Positions 1 to 8,439 of a DNA stretch of 64,000 nucleotides are shown in pieces. Under the pieces are notes generated by a model. It was not told the origin of the DNA and ran no database searches. It was given only the letters and a program-made list of their open reading frames with translations. The stretch comes from Bog-532 sp963742875 (GTDB lineage Bacteria > Actinomycetota > Actinomycetes > Streptosporangiales > Streptosporangiaceae). Numbering within the stretch: the first letter of the stretch is position 1; each line of letters begins with the position of its first letter. The stretch covers positions 124,001 through 188,000 of the forward strand of contig CAVUNO010000003.1 of NCBI GenBank assembly GCA_963742875.1, read 5' to 3'. Position numbers and translations under genes: made by a program.

Positions 1-398
1 TCGCCCGGATCCGCGCCGTCCTGCGCCGCGCCGCCCGCCCGGCGGACGAGTCGGCGGCGGACGATACGGCCACGCTGCAGGCTGGCGACCTGCAACTGGA
101 CGAATCCCGCTGGACAGTGCACCGCGCGGGGACGCCGGTCGAGCTGTCGCCGACCGAGTTCCGGCTGCTCGCCTACCTCATGCGGCACCAGGGCCGCGTC
201 CTCACCCGGGCGCAGCTGCTCGAGAACGTGTGGGGCTGGGATTACGCGGGCCAGTCGCAGATCGTCGAGACGTACGTTAGTTACCTGCGGCGTAAGCTCG
301 ATCCCCTCGGGCCGCCGCTCATCCACACGCAGCGCGGCGTCGGCTACACGCTACGGCCGCCGCACCCCGTCCCGGGTGCTGCAGAATCGCTTAGATGA
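1..398 (+). CDS. OmpR/PhoB-type response regulator, C-terminal part (cut by window start)
   Basis: Only the end of the linker and the winged-helix DNA-binding domain are present; the reading frame is open from base 3 and the receiver domain lies outside the window. The recognition region is visible in LSPTEFRLLAYLMRHQGRV, followed by QIVETYVSYLRRKLD and the closing hairpin RGVGYTLR, all typical of the Trans_reg_C family. Its TGA overlaps the ATG of the following histidine kinase gene (ATGA), so the two form a translationally coupled two-component pair. The target genes cannot be inferred. Confidence 0.93.
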   Translation, partial: ARIRAVLRRAARPADESAADDTATLQAGDLQLDESRWTVHRAGTPVELSPTEFRLLAYLMRHQGRVLTRAQLLENVWGWDYAGQSQIVETYVSYLRRKLDPLGPPLIHTQRGVGYTLRPPHPVPGAAESLR

Positions 399-1813
399 CC
401 CGTTCCCCCCGGCTGTCGTTGCGCGCCCGGCTGCTGGCCGGGCTGATCGCGGTGACGGCCGTGTTCCTGGTCATCATGGGAACCGTCAGCGCGTTCGTGA
501 TCAGCGGCCACCTCTCCGCCCAATTCGACGACACCCTGCTGGCCGCGGTGGGCGAGACACCCGCGCAGCTGAAGGCCAGCCCGGCCTTCGCGCTCGCCGG
601 GGTGGGGCCCCGGGGAACCGTCGTGGAGTATGACAACGGGTCGCCCTACGCCAGCCAGCTCGTCGCGGCCCTGGACACGATGCCATTGACCCAGCTGCGT
701 CAGCACGTCAAGGCGCACACGGTCTATCCCGTTCCCGGTACCACCCTCGCGGCGGCCGGGCGGCGGGTCTCCCTGGGCACCGGTATCAACGGCATCATGG
801 TGATCGCGGCGCCCCGCGACCGGGTTGCCGCCGGGGTGCGCAGCCTGGTGATCGCCGAGCTCATCACCGGCTGCGCCCTGCTCGCGGTGCTCGCCGCGGG
901 CGGCCGGTGGCTGATCGGCCGGGGACTCGCGCCCCTCAATCAGATGGCCACTACGGCCCGGCGCATCACCACCCGCGGCGACCTGACCGCCCGGATGCCG
1001 GACCCGGGTGATCACGCGGAGGTCGGCTCCCTGGCGGACGCGATCAACACGATGCTGGACCGGATCCAGCAGGCGTTCAGCGCCCGGCTGCATTCGGAGC
1101 AGAAGGTCCGCCAGTTCGCCGCGGACGCCTCCCACGAGCTCCGTACCCCGCTGACGACCATCCGCGGATACGCCGAACTTTACGGGCAGGGAGCCCTCGG
1201 CCCGGATCAGCTGCCGAACGCGATGCGCCGGATTGACGAGGAATCACAGCGGATGAGCAGGCTGGTCGCCGAGCTGCTGGAGCTCGCACGGCTCGACCGG
1301 ACGTCCTCGCTGAACCTGACCGAGACTGATCTGGCTGTCCTGGTGCGCGACGCCGCCGCCGACGCGAGCGCCGTCGAACCCGGCCGCCCGGTCCAGGCTG
1401 AGGCCCCGGACCGGCTGGTCGTCGTGGCCGACGAACCACGGATTCGCCAGGTACTGGCGAATCTGCTGGGCAATGTGCGAGAGCACACCCCGCCGGGGAC
1501 ACCGGTTGCGCTCCGGCTCAGCCCGGCCGGCGGCGGCGCCCTAATCGAGGTCGCCGACGCCGGCCCCGGAATGCAGCCCGAGGACGCGGCCCGCGCGTTC
1601 GACCGTTTCCACCGTGGCGCCCGGGACAAGCACGCGGGCCAGAACGCCGGCCGGGTCGAGAACGGGAGCGGGCTCGGGCTGTCGATCGTCCAGGCGATCG
1701 CGGCCGCGCACAACGGTCACGCGGATCTGGTGTCCGCTCCGGGGCACGGCACCCGGGTGCGGGTGTGGCTGCCGGCTGAGGTGGTGTCCCGCGACGTCGC
1801 CCCGCCGGCGTAA
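395..1813 (+). CDS. HAMP-domain sensor histidine kinase
   Basis: A 472-residue membrane sensor kinase partnering the response regulator that ends in its start codon. A first membrane helix lies at about residues 10-35 (LLAGLIAVTAVFLVIMG) and a second at about 150-170, enclosing an extracytoplasmic sensor region of about 115 residues. A HAMP linker follows, then the HisKA box FAADASHELRTPLTTIRGY, whose His is the phosphate acceptor. The HATPase_c domain shows the N-box (LANLLGNVREHT), G1 (ADAGPGM) and G2 (GSGLGLSIV). Architecture and size resemble MprB/TcrY-type kinases of Actinobacteria. The signal sensed is unknown. Confidence 0.95.
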   Translation: MTRSPRLSLRARLLAGLIAVTAVFLVIMGTVSAFVISGHLSAQFDDTLLAAVGETPAQLKASPAFALAGVGPRGTVVEYDNGSPYASQLVAALDTMPLTQLRQHVKAHTVYPVPGTTLAAAGRRVSLGTGINGIMVIAAPRDRVAAGVRSLVIAELITGCALLAVLAAGGRWLIGRGLAPLNQMATTARRITTRGDLTARMPDPGDHAEVGSLADAINTMLDRIQQAFSARLHSEQKVRQFAADASHELRTPLTTIRGYAELYGQGALGPDQLPNAMRRIDEESQRMSRLVAELLELARLDRTSSLNLTETDLAVLVRDAAADASAVEPGRPVQAEAPDRLVVVADEPRIRQVLANLLGNVREHTPPGTPVALRLSPAGGGALIEVADAGPGMQPEDAARAFDRFHRGARDKHAGQNAGRVENGSGLGLSIVQAIAAAHNGHADLVSAPGHGTRVRVWLPAEVVSRDVAPPA

Positions 1814-1937
1814 CGCGCCCACGGCCGGCGCCCGAGCACCGCTCAGCCACGGCGCGTGAACCTACGCAGACGTAGCCAGCCCCGGCCCGGTGACGTAGTC
1901 TGGGCGTAGCACGGGCAATTGCGCGGAGGAGGCGACA

Positions 1938-2108
1938 GTGACCGCCGGCGTTATCCTGCTGTTTTTCATAGCGATCCTCGTCGCCTTTTTCTGGAACAAA
2001 CTCCGCAAGCGCGCGGGCCTCGGTGTCTCCTCCAAGACATGGATGGGCGCGATCATTGTCGTCGCCCTCGTAGCCGCGCTGCTGTACGGATCCAGCCAGG
2101 GCCACTAG
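1938..2108 (+). CDS. Small two-helix membrane protein (56 aa)
   Basis: A GTG start at 1938 sits 5-12 bases after a strong GGAGGAGG-like ribosome site. The product has two hydrophobic helices, VILLFFIAILVAFFW and GAIIVVALVAALLYG, joined by a basic loop (KLRKRAGLG), so it is probably a small inner-membrane protein with the loop in the cytoplasm. It lies between the kinase and a convergent phosphatase gene. I do not recognise the family. Coding bias and the ribosome site support a real gene. Confidence 0.7.
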   Translation: MTAGVILLFFIAILVAFFWNKLRKRAGLGVSSKTWMGAIIVVALVAALLYGSSQGH

Positions 2109-2126
2109 CCGGCGCGGACCAGGCGG

Positions 2127-4388
2127 TCAGGACGACGACTGGCCGTCGATCGGTATCTCGAACCAGACGGCCTTCCCGTTGCGCGTCGGCCTGGATCCCC
2201 ACCTGGTGGCGAGCTGTTCCACCAGGTACAGGCCACGGCCGCCCTCGTCGCTCTCCTCAGCCGACCGGATCCGCGGCAGCCGCATATCCGGGTCGAAGAC
2301 CTCGACCCAGACCGCCACGGAGCCCCGCCGCAGGCGCATGGCGAAATCCTTCGGCGCCGCGGCGGCGAGACCGGCCGGGCTGTTGTCCATGACCGGCAGC
2401 GGCACATCCCACGGCATCAGCGACGCGGTGGGCGCCGCCACGGCGCCCACCGGGATATCGCCGAACTCGCGGCGCGGCCGGGTCGCCGCCGACGTGTGCA
2501 GGACGGCGTTCGTCACGACCTCGGAGACCAGCAGGCACGCCAGCTCGGCCTGGGCGCCGTCCATCCCCCACGCCCGGAACGTCTGCAGCGCCATCCGGCG
2601 CGCTTCGGACACCATGACCGGCTCGGCTGGGAAGACCCGCTCGCGGGCATCAAGCTCGGCCGGGAGCGAACGGGCGACCAGGATCGCCATGTCATCGTCA
2701 ATATCGCCGGGAACGGACTCTTCCGCGGCCCGGGCGATCGCATCGGCGCCCCCGGCCGCGGCCGCGCTGACCGCGCGGCACAGCATGCCGAGCGCCTCTT
2801 CCTCGGTGTAGTGACCGGAACCGTCGGCGCGCGCACGGCGGTCGGTCAGGCCGTCGGTGTAGAGGACAAGGGTGGCATCCGGCGGCAGGATCAGCGTCTC
2901 CTCCTTATACGTCGGTAGCCCGCTTATGCCCTTGCCGCGTACTCCGAGCAGGACCCCTTTGTCGCCGATCTCCATCTGCCGCGCCTCGCCGTCGACCACG
3001 AGCAGCGGCGCGTCATGGCCGGCGTTCGCGAAGGACAGCTCACGGGACCATGGGTCGTAAACGAAGTACGTGCAGCTCACTATGGGCGGGTCGGCACCCA
3101 GCAGTCCGGTGCCGTCACTGGGCGTCATGGAGCGGCACCACTCGTCCAGCTTGCGGAGAATGTCCGCGGGCGCCTTCTCGTCCTGGGCAAACGCGCGCAG
3201 CGCGGCCCGGAGCTGCCCCATGATGGCGGCCGCGCGGGCGCCCCGTCCCTCAACGTCCCCGATGACGATGCCCACCCGCCCGGCGGCCAGCGGGATGACG
3301 TCGTACCAGTCGCCGCCGACCTGGGTCTGGATTCCCTGACCGTGGGTCTTCAGCGGTTCGGCCGGCACGTAGCGGCAGGCCACCTCGAGGCCGTCCAGCT
3401 CCGGAAGGGCCTGGGGCAGCAGGCTCTTCTGGAACATCAGGGCCGTATGCCGCTCCGCCTCGAACAGCATCGCGTTGTCGATGGCGATCGCGATCCGGCT
3501 TGCGATCGCGCCGAACAGGTCGCGGTCGTCGGGGCCATACCGCCGGCTGCTCCGTTCGGTGAGCCCGGACAGAGCGAGACTCATGGCGCCGAGCAGCTCA
3601 CCCCGGGCGTACAGCGGCAGCGCGATCACCGAGATCATCCCGACGTCGTAGCTGGCCCGCAGGCTGTCTGAACTGGGCGCTGGGAAATTCTGTTCCTGCA
3701 GGTCCGTGACGACGACGATCTCCGACGCTGCCATGGCCTGCTGGCAGAAATGGCCCTCCGGGTACCGGACCTGCCCCCCCACGGGAGTCCATGCCCCGCG
3801 CGGTGGCTCCCAGCCGCCGGCGTTGGTCTGCACCCGCCGGACCAGCGTGTCGCCCTGGAAGAGATCGATGAAGCAATGGTCGGCGAACTGCGGGACGAGC
3901 ATCTCGGTGACATGGCGGAGGGTCGCGCCCAGCTCCAGCGAGCCGCCTAGCCGCTCGCCGATGCGCTCCAGCAGCCCGATCCGGTTCCGTTCCGCCAGCG
4001 TGCCCTGGCCGGCTTCACGCGCGAAGATGGATATGCCGTCGATAGCGCCGGATGAATGGCGCAGCGGCACCGCGTAGGCGCGGACCAGCATGCTGGAGCC
4101 CTCTTCGCCGGCACTGGCGAAGGTACCCTCCCACGGGCGCCCGTGCAGCACGCACTGGGCCAGCCTGGTGAGCTTGTCCTGGTCCCCGGCTGCGAACCCG
4201 ATGCTGAGCACGGATTGCCCGATGAACCGCCCCGTGTCGCCGGGCACGCCCAGCAGGCGGGCCGTGTACTCGTTGAAGTACAGCAGGTTGCAGCGTCGGT
4301 CGGTGACGATGACCGCCATCTCTGCCTGGTCCAGCAGCATCTCCGCGGGCAGGAACGACTCGCCCGCGACGTCCTGCCACGATTTCAT
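2127..4388 (-). CDS. PAS-GAF-PP2C (SpoIIE-type) serine phosphatase with HATPase domain
   Basis: A 753-residue multidomain regulator of the RsbU/anti-sigma type. A PAS domain spans about residues 20-130 (AVIVTDRRCNLLYFNEYTA) and a GAF domain about 140-310. The PP2C phosphatase core at about 320-570 carries the metal-binding motifs VGGDWYD, GDVEGRG, YTDGLTD and DDDMAIL. A C-terminal HATPase_c module like that of RsbW anti-sigma kinases carries SEVVTNAVLHT and DEGGRGLYLVEQLATRWG. Such fusions usually control sigma factors by partner switching with STAS-domain proteins, but no STAS or sigma-factor gene lies nearby. It is convergent with the small membrane protein gene. Confidence 0.93.
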   Translation of the reverse strand: MKSWQDVAGESFLPAEMLLDQAEMAVIVTDRRCNLLYFNEYTARLLGVPGDTGRFIGQSVLSIGFAAGDQDKLTRLAQCVLHGRPWEGTFASAGEEGSSMLVRAYAVPLRHSSGAIDGISIFAREAGQGTLAERNRIGLLERIGERLGGSLELGATLRHVTEMLVPQFADHCFIDLFQGDTLVRRVQTNAGGWEPPRGAWTPVGGQVRYPEGHFCQQAMAASEIVVVTDLQEQNFPAPSSDSLRASYDVGMISVIALPLYARGELLGAMSLALSGLTERSSRRYGPDDRDLFGAIASRIAIAIDNAMLFEAERHTALMFQKSLLPQALPELDGLEVACRYVPAEPLKTHGQGIQTQVGGDWYDVIPLAAGRVGIVIGDVEGRGARAAAIMGQLRAALRAFAQDEKAPADILRKLDEWCRSMTPSDGTGLLGADPPIVSCTYFVYDPWSRELSFANAGHDAPLLVVDGEARQMEIGDKGVLLGVRGKGISGLPTYKEETLILPPDATLVLYTDGLTDRRARADGSGHYTEEEALGMLCRAVSAAAAGGADAIARAAEESVPGDIDDDMAILVARSLPAELDARERVFPAEPVMVSEARRMALQTFRAWGMDGAQAELACLLVSEVVTNAVLHTSAATRPRREFGDIPVGAVAAPTASLMPWDVPLPVMDNSPAGLAAAAPKDFAMRLRRGSVAVWVEVFDPDMRLPRIRSAEESDEGGRGLYLVEQLATRWGSRPTRNGKAVWFEIPIDGQSSS

Positions 4389-4472
4389 ATCTGTGCTCCA
4401 TAGCCCGGGATCGGGCAGCCGCGTAGGGCCCCACCGACGGACACGAGCGCGCCCGCCCGTGCCCGGTCCCGG

Positions 4473-5192
4473 TTACGGCCGTGACACAAAAACGTGCGCG
4501 GCGATCTCGCGGGGCAGTTCCGTCCCGGCACCATCAGCGCCGTCGCCACACGTCACTCGTACACCGTCGTCGCTTGCCGCGAGCATTACCTCACGTCCGG
4601 GTTGTATCCCGGTGCGCTTGAGTTTAAGCATCAGAACCAGATCGCTCTGAATCTGTTCGCTAATCCGCTGCACGACCACCGGCACCGGCTCCCGGCTGGC
4701 GACCCTGGTCATCGCCTGGCCGCCGTCGTCCGCCGCGCTGGCGATCTGCGCCCTGGCCTGAGGCGGCATCCCGAGTTCATCAAGGCCGGGGATCACGTTC
4801 CCGTGCGGGCAGCGGACCGGGTACCCGAGCAGTTCGAACAGGCGGCGCTCGACGCTCTCCGAGATCACGTGCTCCCACCGGCACGCCTCGATGTGGACTT
4901 CCTCCCAGGGCAGCTCGATGACGCTCACCAGCAGGCACTCGGCCAGCCGGTGCTTGCGCATCACTCTGGTGGCCAGCGTCCGGCCGACGTCGCTGAGGGA
5001 GAGCTGGCGGTCGCCGGCGACGTGCAGCAGCCCGTCCCGCTCCATCCTGGCCACGGTCTGGCTGACGGTCGGCCCGCTCTGGGCCAGCCGCTCGGCGATC
5101 CGGGCACGCAGCGGGACGATGCCCTCCTCTTCGAGCTCGAAGACGGTGCGGAGGTACATCTCGGTTGTGTCGATAAGCCCCTGGGCGGTCAC
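4473..5192 (-). CDS. ideR: DtxR/IdeR-family metal-dependent repressor
   Basis: A 239-residue iron- or manganese-dependent DNA-binding repressor. The N-terminal winged helix includes LIDTTEMYLRTVFELEEEG and the recognition helix SGPTVSQTVARMERDGLL. The dimerisation and metal-binding domain has the complete set HRLAE plus VHIEACRWEHV, which supplies the His, Cys, Glu and His ligands known from DtxR. An SH3-like C-terminal domain follows. I chose the GTG start at 5192 because AGGAGG lies 7 bases upstream and the N-terminus then matches the family; an upstream in-frame start would add 12 unconserved residues. Whether iron or manganese is sensed cannot be told. Confidence 0.92.
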   Translation of the reverse strand: MTAQGLIDTTEMYLRTVFELEEEGIVPLRARIAERLAQSGPTVSQTVARMERDGLLHVAGDRQLSLSDVGRTLATRVMRKHRLAECLLVSVIELPWEEVHIEACRWEHVISESVERRLFELLGYPVRCPHGNVIPGLDELGMPPQARAQIASAADDGGQAMTRVASREPVPVVVQRISEQIQSDLVLMLKLKRTGIQPGREVMLAASDDGVRVTCGDGADGAGTELPREIAAHVFVSRP

Positions 5193-5318
5193 CTGCTCAT
5201 CCTCCTGATGTGATGCTATGCCGCCCAAGCGGCTGCGCGTACTCGTCCTCGTCCCTGTCCGCGTCCCTGTCCCTGTCCCGGCTCGCGCCCGGGCCCCGGC
5301 GGCAGCAGCCTTCCCTCG

Positions 5319-5972
5319 CTACGGCCAAACGCGCTCGATGACCCAGCCACCGGGGGTTCTGCGGTACCGGAGCCGGTCGTGCAGCCGGCTCTCGCGGGAC
5401 TGCCAGAACTCGATCGTCTCCGGCGCGAGCCGGTACCCGCCCCAGAAGTCCGGCATCGGCACCTCGGTGCCCGCCGGCCAGCGCCGTTCAAGCTCCGCGA
5501 CGCGCTCGTCGAGTTCCTCTCGCGACGCCAGGACCCGGGATTGCCTGCTGGCCCACGCCCCGATCTGTGACCCGCGGGGCCGCGACCGGAAGTACGGCTC
5601 ACTTTCTTCGGTGGACAGAGCGGTGACGGGCCCCTCGATGGTCACCTGGCGCCCCAGTGCGTACCAGGGGAACAGGACGCAGGCCCAGCCATTCCCGGCC
5701 AGGTCGGTGCCCTTGCGGGACGTGCGGTTCGTGTAGAAGACGAATCCGGCGCTGTCGTGCGCCTTGAGCAGGACGGTCCGGGCCCGGGTGTGCCCCTCGG
5801 CCGAGACGGTGGCCAGCACCATGGCATTGGGGTCCGGCAGGGCCTGCGTGGCGTCGGAGAACCAGCCGGAGAACTGCTGGACTGGATCATCCGAGAGCAT
5901 GCCTTCAGAAAGGAGCCGGGAACGATCGTGCGGATTGGCACCGGAATCGTCACCGGGCCGGGTGATCTCCAT
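5319..5972 (-). CDS. pdxH: Pyridoxamine 5'-phosphate oxidase
   Basis: A 217-residue FMN enzyme that oxidises pyridoxamine and pyridoxine 5'-phosphate to pyridoxal 5'-phosphate. Recognisable features are DPNAMVLATVSAEG, the FMN-binding ARTVLLKAHDSAGFVFYTN, the segment SRPRGSQIGAWASRQS, and the C-terminal dimerisation motif ESRLHDRLRYRR. The ATG at 5972 has GGAG eight bases upstream, better than the TTG two codons earlier. In related actinomycetes pdxH lies next to and divergent from a citrate synthase gene; here a foreign-looking segment separates them. Confidence 0.96.
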   Translation of the reverse strand: MEITRPGDDSGANPHDRSRLLSEGMLSDDPVQQFSGWFSDATQALPDPNAMVLATVSAEGHTRARTVLLKAHDSAGFVFYTNRTSRKGTDLAGNGWACVLFPWYALGRQVTIEGPVTALSTEESEPYFRSRPRGSQIGAWASRQSRVLASREELDERVAELERRWPAGTEVPMPDFWGGYRLAPETIEFWQSRESRLHDRLRYRRTPGGWVIERVWP

Positions 5973-6126
5973 CAGCAATGCTCCTCAGCGCTTCGACCTG
6001 GGCATACGCATCATCCCGCGTCCCGTGGCGGGTACATTCCAAGTCAGGTTCATTGTGCCGGGAACCAGCCGGACATTGTGCCGGGAACCAGCGCGGCCGG
6101 GCCCGTGCCCGCGTACTTCCCCGGCC

Positions 6127-6246
6127 CACGACAACGGGCGGCCACCGGAAACGATGAGACGCGGTGCGGCCTCGTTCCGCAGGCCAGAGCGCAGGTGCAA
6201 ACCTATCCACACGTGACAGCGACGTACTGTCGTTACCTGAGTAACG
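6127..6246. repeat. Left copy of a 120-bp direct repeat flanking an inserted segment
   Basis: This stretch matches 8090-8210 in the same orientation. Shared blocks include GACAACGGGCG, CCACCGGAAACGATGAGA, CGCAGGCCAGAGCGCA and ACACGTGACAGCGA, with scattered substitutions. It sits 155 bp upstream of the pdxH start. The two copies bracket about 1.85 kb holding three unusual small genes. The rest of 5973-6438 shows nothing else I recognise apart from short GTGCCGGGAACCAG repeats near 6056-6091. Confidence 0.85.
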
Positions 6247-6438
6247 CGCCTAAAGCGCTCTGAGCTTGGCAGGCGCATCATGGATGCGGCAGCTCGCCGG
6301 TTCCACAGTTGCTTACTGCGAGTGCTGCCGGGGACCAACGGCCCCGTAGCAGGAGACCTCCGGCACTCGCATAAGCCGTCATCTACTCAGCGAAGCTGAT
6401 GCTGGCATCTCTACCTGAAGTGGAACGAGGTGCGGTCA

Positions 6439-6954
6439 ATGAAACTGATGACATGGAAGGACGCGATCGCAACCCTCTTAACGGGCGCGATCGTCACCGT
6501 TTACGCGGCATTCCTCAGCGGAACGAGCCCGCGGTTGATCTCCAGCGGGCGGGGTGCGACCGCCGCAGTGCTGGTCCTGGGCATGGGTGCATGGGCTCTG
6601 CGCCCCCTGAATCCCGGAACTGGGCACCGAACAGCGCTGGATTTCGCCGGGGTCGCGACCATGATCAGCAATATCGCGCTGCTCGTCGCGGTGATTGGGT
6701 TGTTCACCGGTAGCACGGTTGCACTTACGATCCTTGTGGTTGGCACGGTTGCGCTGTGGCTGATCACCACGATACGGCGAGCCTCCGGCGATAGCCTGCC
6801 GTCCATAACGTCGCTCCCCTCCAAGAGAAAGCGTCCAGCCCCCGTACCCACAGCCACGGTGCACCGGGGTTATCACCACTCAGTGTTTGAAGTGCCGCCA
6901 AGCGCCGCTTCCCCCGCGCCAGACCCGGACGATCGAGATGGACCGGTCAGTTGA
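6439..6954 (+). CDS. Predicted four-helix membrane protein
   Basis: A 171-residue protein of unknown family. Hydrophobic helices lie at about residues 9-27 (AIATLLTGAIVTVYAAFL), 36-55 (ATAAVLVLGMGAWALR), 72-92 (ATMISNIALLVAVIGLF) and 95-115 (TVALTILVVGTVALWLI). A basic and then proline-rich cytoplasmic tail follows. The ATG at 6439 is chosen because GAACGAGG lies 8 bases upstream; a GTG three codons earlier is less well placed. It is the first gene in the segment enclosed by the 120-bp direct repeats, so it was probably acquired with it. Confidence 0.72.
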   Translation: MKLMTWKDAIATLLTGAIVTVYAAFLSGTSPRLISSGRGATAAVLVLGMGAWALRPLNPGTGHRTALDFAGVATMISNIALLVAVIGLFTGSTVALTILVVGTVALWLITTIRRASGDSLPSITSLPSKRKRPAPVPTATVHRGYHHSVFEVPPSAASPAPDPDDRDGPVS

Positions 6955-7202
6955 GTGACAGAACCATCACCCCGGAAGTATGCCGATGGACGCGGCAGAA
7001 ACTGAAGCGAACCGGCCGCCAAACAGCTGACACCCACGGCTGACACTAACGAGCCCGGATCTCGGCGGATTTCAGCAGACCACCCGGAAGCGGTCAGCCC
7101 AGGCCATGGATGGTGCGGGACACCCTGAGCGGATTTTGCCAGCAGGGGATCACTGCTACTCGATCAGCGGATCTCAATTGCGTACGCTGCGTGCCTACGC
7201 CG

Positions 7203-7346
7203 CTACTCTTGTTGACCATGAACCAAGGTGATGATCCTAGGATCGTGCTCCGCGATCCAGCTGGGTTCGATGACCAAATCGTCGAGCACCCTGACCAGCC
7301 TGGAGAGTACGTCGACGACCGAGGCACCTGGGAACAGACGGATCAC
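7203..7346 (-). CDS. Small hypothetical protein (47 aa)
   Basis: A short reading frame from a GTG at 7346, with AAGGG seven bases upstream, running to a TAG at 7203. It starts 22 bp after the stop of the broken membrane-anchored gene on the same strand. Codons are strongly GC-ending (for example in LVRVLDDLVIEPSWIAEHD), as expected for real coding sequence. An opposite-strand frame also exists but has weaker codon bias. The family is not recognised, and it could instead be the tail of a truncated gene. Confidence 0.4.
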   Translation of the reverse strand: MIRLFPGASVVDVLSRLVRVLDDLVIEPSWIAEHDPRIITLVHGQQE

Positions 7347-7368
7347 TCCTGCGCCCTTGCAGGACCCG

Positions 7369-7845
7369 CTATAACGCACGTCTATCTTCGTCGAAGAGCA
7401 GGCCGAGATCGGCCCGCATTGCTTCACGGAGCCTGTTTCTTCGAGACCATATGTCATGCTTAGCTTGTTCTAGCTGGTCATGATCCGTGCTCTTCTCAAG
7501 ATATTGACGGACTGCGGTTCTCAGCTGGAGGAGTTCCTCGGATGCATTTCCAGAGAGCATTAGGCCGCCTTGTCCCGCGTGCCATTCGTCCATTCGTGCG
7601 AGCGCTTCCGTGAGGTGGTTGCCCAAGTCTTGAATGGAGTCGAGTTGAGACATCCGGAATGCTTCCGTTGCTTCGGAAAGTCCTGGATACACAGCGACAC
7701 GTCGGTCGTAGAGCTTCTCAGTCATCGTCCGTCTGAAGTCCGCATCCTAACGCTCATGATCGCGCCGTAGCGATGCCCGAGTGGTCAGGAACGTGGCGCC
7801 CACCGAGATCACAGCCACGACGAACGACACTGAGGCCGCAATCAT
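7369..7845 (-). pseudogene. Membrane-anchored helical protein with an in-frame TAG
   Basis: An ATG at 7845, with GGAG ten bases upstream, begins a transmembrane helix (SFVVAVISVGATFLTT) followed by RASLRRDHER. A TAG at 7747-7749 then stops the frame. The same frame continues as DADFRRTMTEKLYDRRVAVY and a helical domain to residue 158, ending in a TGA at 7369. The join reads as one continuous protein of the kind with a short anchor and a long cytoplasmic helix bundle. Either it is a nonsense mutant, or TAG is read through, or the second half restarts at the ATG at 7725, which lacks an obvious ribosome site. It lies inside the segment bounded by the 120-bp repeats, and its base composition is lower in GC than the flanks. 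Confidence 0.65.
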
Positions 7846-8089
7846 CGCCGCGATTACTCCGCAACTGACAGGTACAGGGTACGAAGCATCGGCGACAGTG
7901 GCTCCAAGTGGCCGACAGGGGTCATGAGCGGGCATCAGCGGCTATCTGGCGACTTCGGTCAGGCGAGGATCGAGGCGAGGTGGTTCTCTCCGGCGTATCG
8001 TCCGATCCACATCCGCGAGGCGGGCAGCGGTTCCTTCGCCGAGCGCGCGGGTGGCATACCTCTGCCGCAAGCCGGGCACATTCCGGGCA

Positions 8090-8210
8090 CATGACAACGG
8101 GCGCCCACCGGAAACGATGAGAAGCGGCGAGGCCCCGTTTCGCAGGCCAGAGCGCATCTGCAAACCTGTTCACACGTGACAGCGAAGTACTGTCGTTTAC
8201 ATGGGTAACG
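8090..8210. repeat. Right copy of the 120-bp direct repeat
   Basis: Direct-orientation partner of 6127-6246, 230 bp upstream of the citrate synthase gene. The sequence between the foreign gene at 7845 and this repeat contains no gene that I can support. Downstream of the repeat (8211-8439) lies the probable promoter region of the citrate synthase gene, without a clear operator. Confidence 0.85.
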
Positions 8211-8439
8211 ATCCTCACATTGCTGTCGGCTACCGCTAGGTAGGTCGGGCGAGATTGAATAAGAGAACCGAGGTACAGCGCGGCCTGAAGTCCGCGCGGC
8301 CCTTTCGCGGCCCCGGCCGGGTTGCCGTGCGCACCCGGCGCGGGCCACGGCAGGACCGTCACGGTGAATGGCGCCCGGGCGCACAACGCCCGCCCGGCGC
8401 ACGAACCGGCGCGCCGTCCCGCAAGGAGAAGGAGACACA

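Noticed and set aside
344..1135. Long minus-strand open frame opposite the first histidine kinase gene
   Set aside because: Low-complexity Gly/Arg/His-rich translation, no domain; it mirrors GC-rich third positions of the real gene.
7110..7463. Plus-strand 117-codon frame inside the pdxH-citA insert
   Set aside because: Codon bias is better on the minus strand, where a GTG with a ribosome site starts a short frame.
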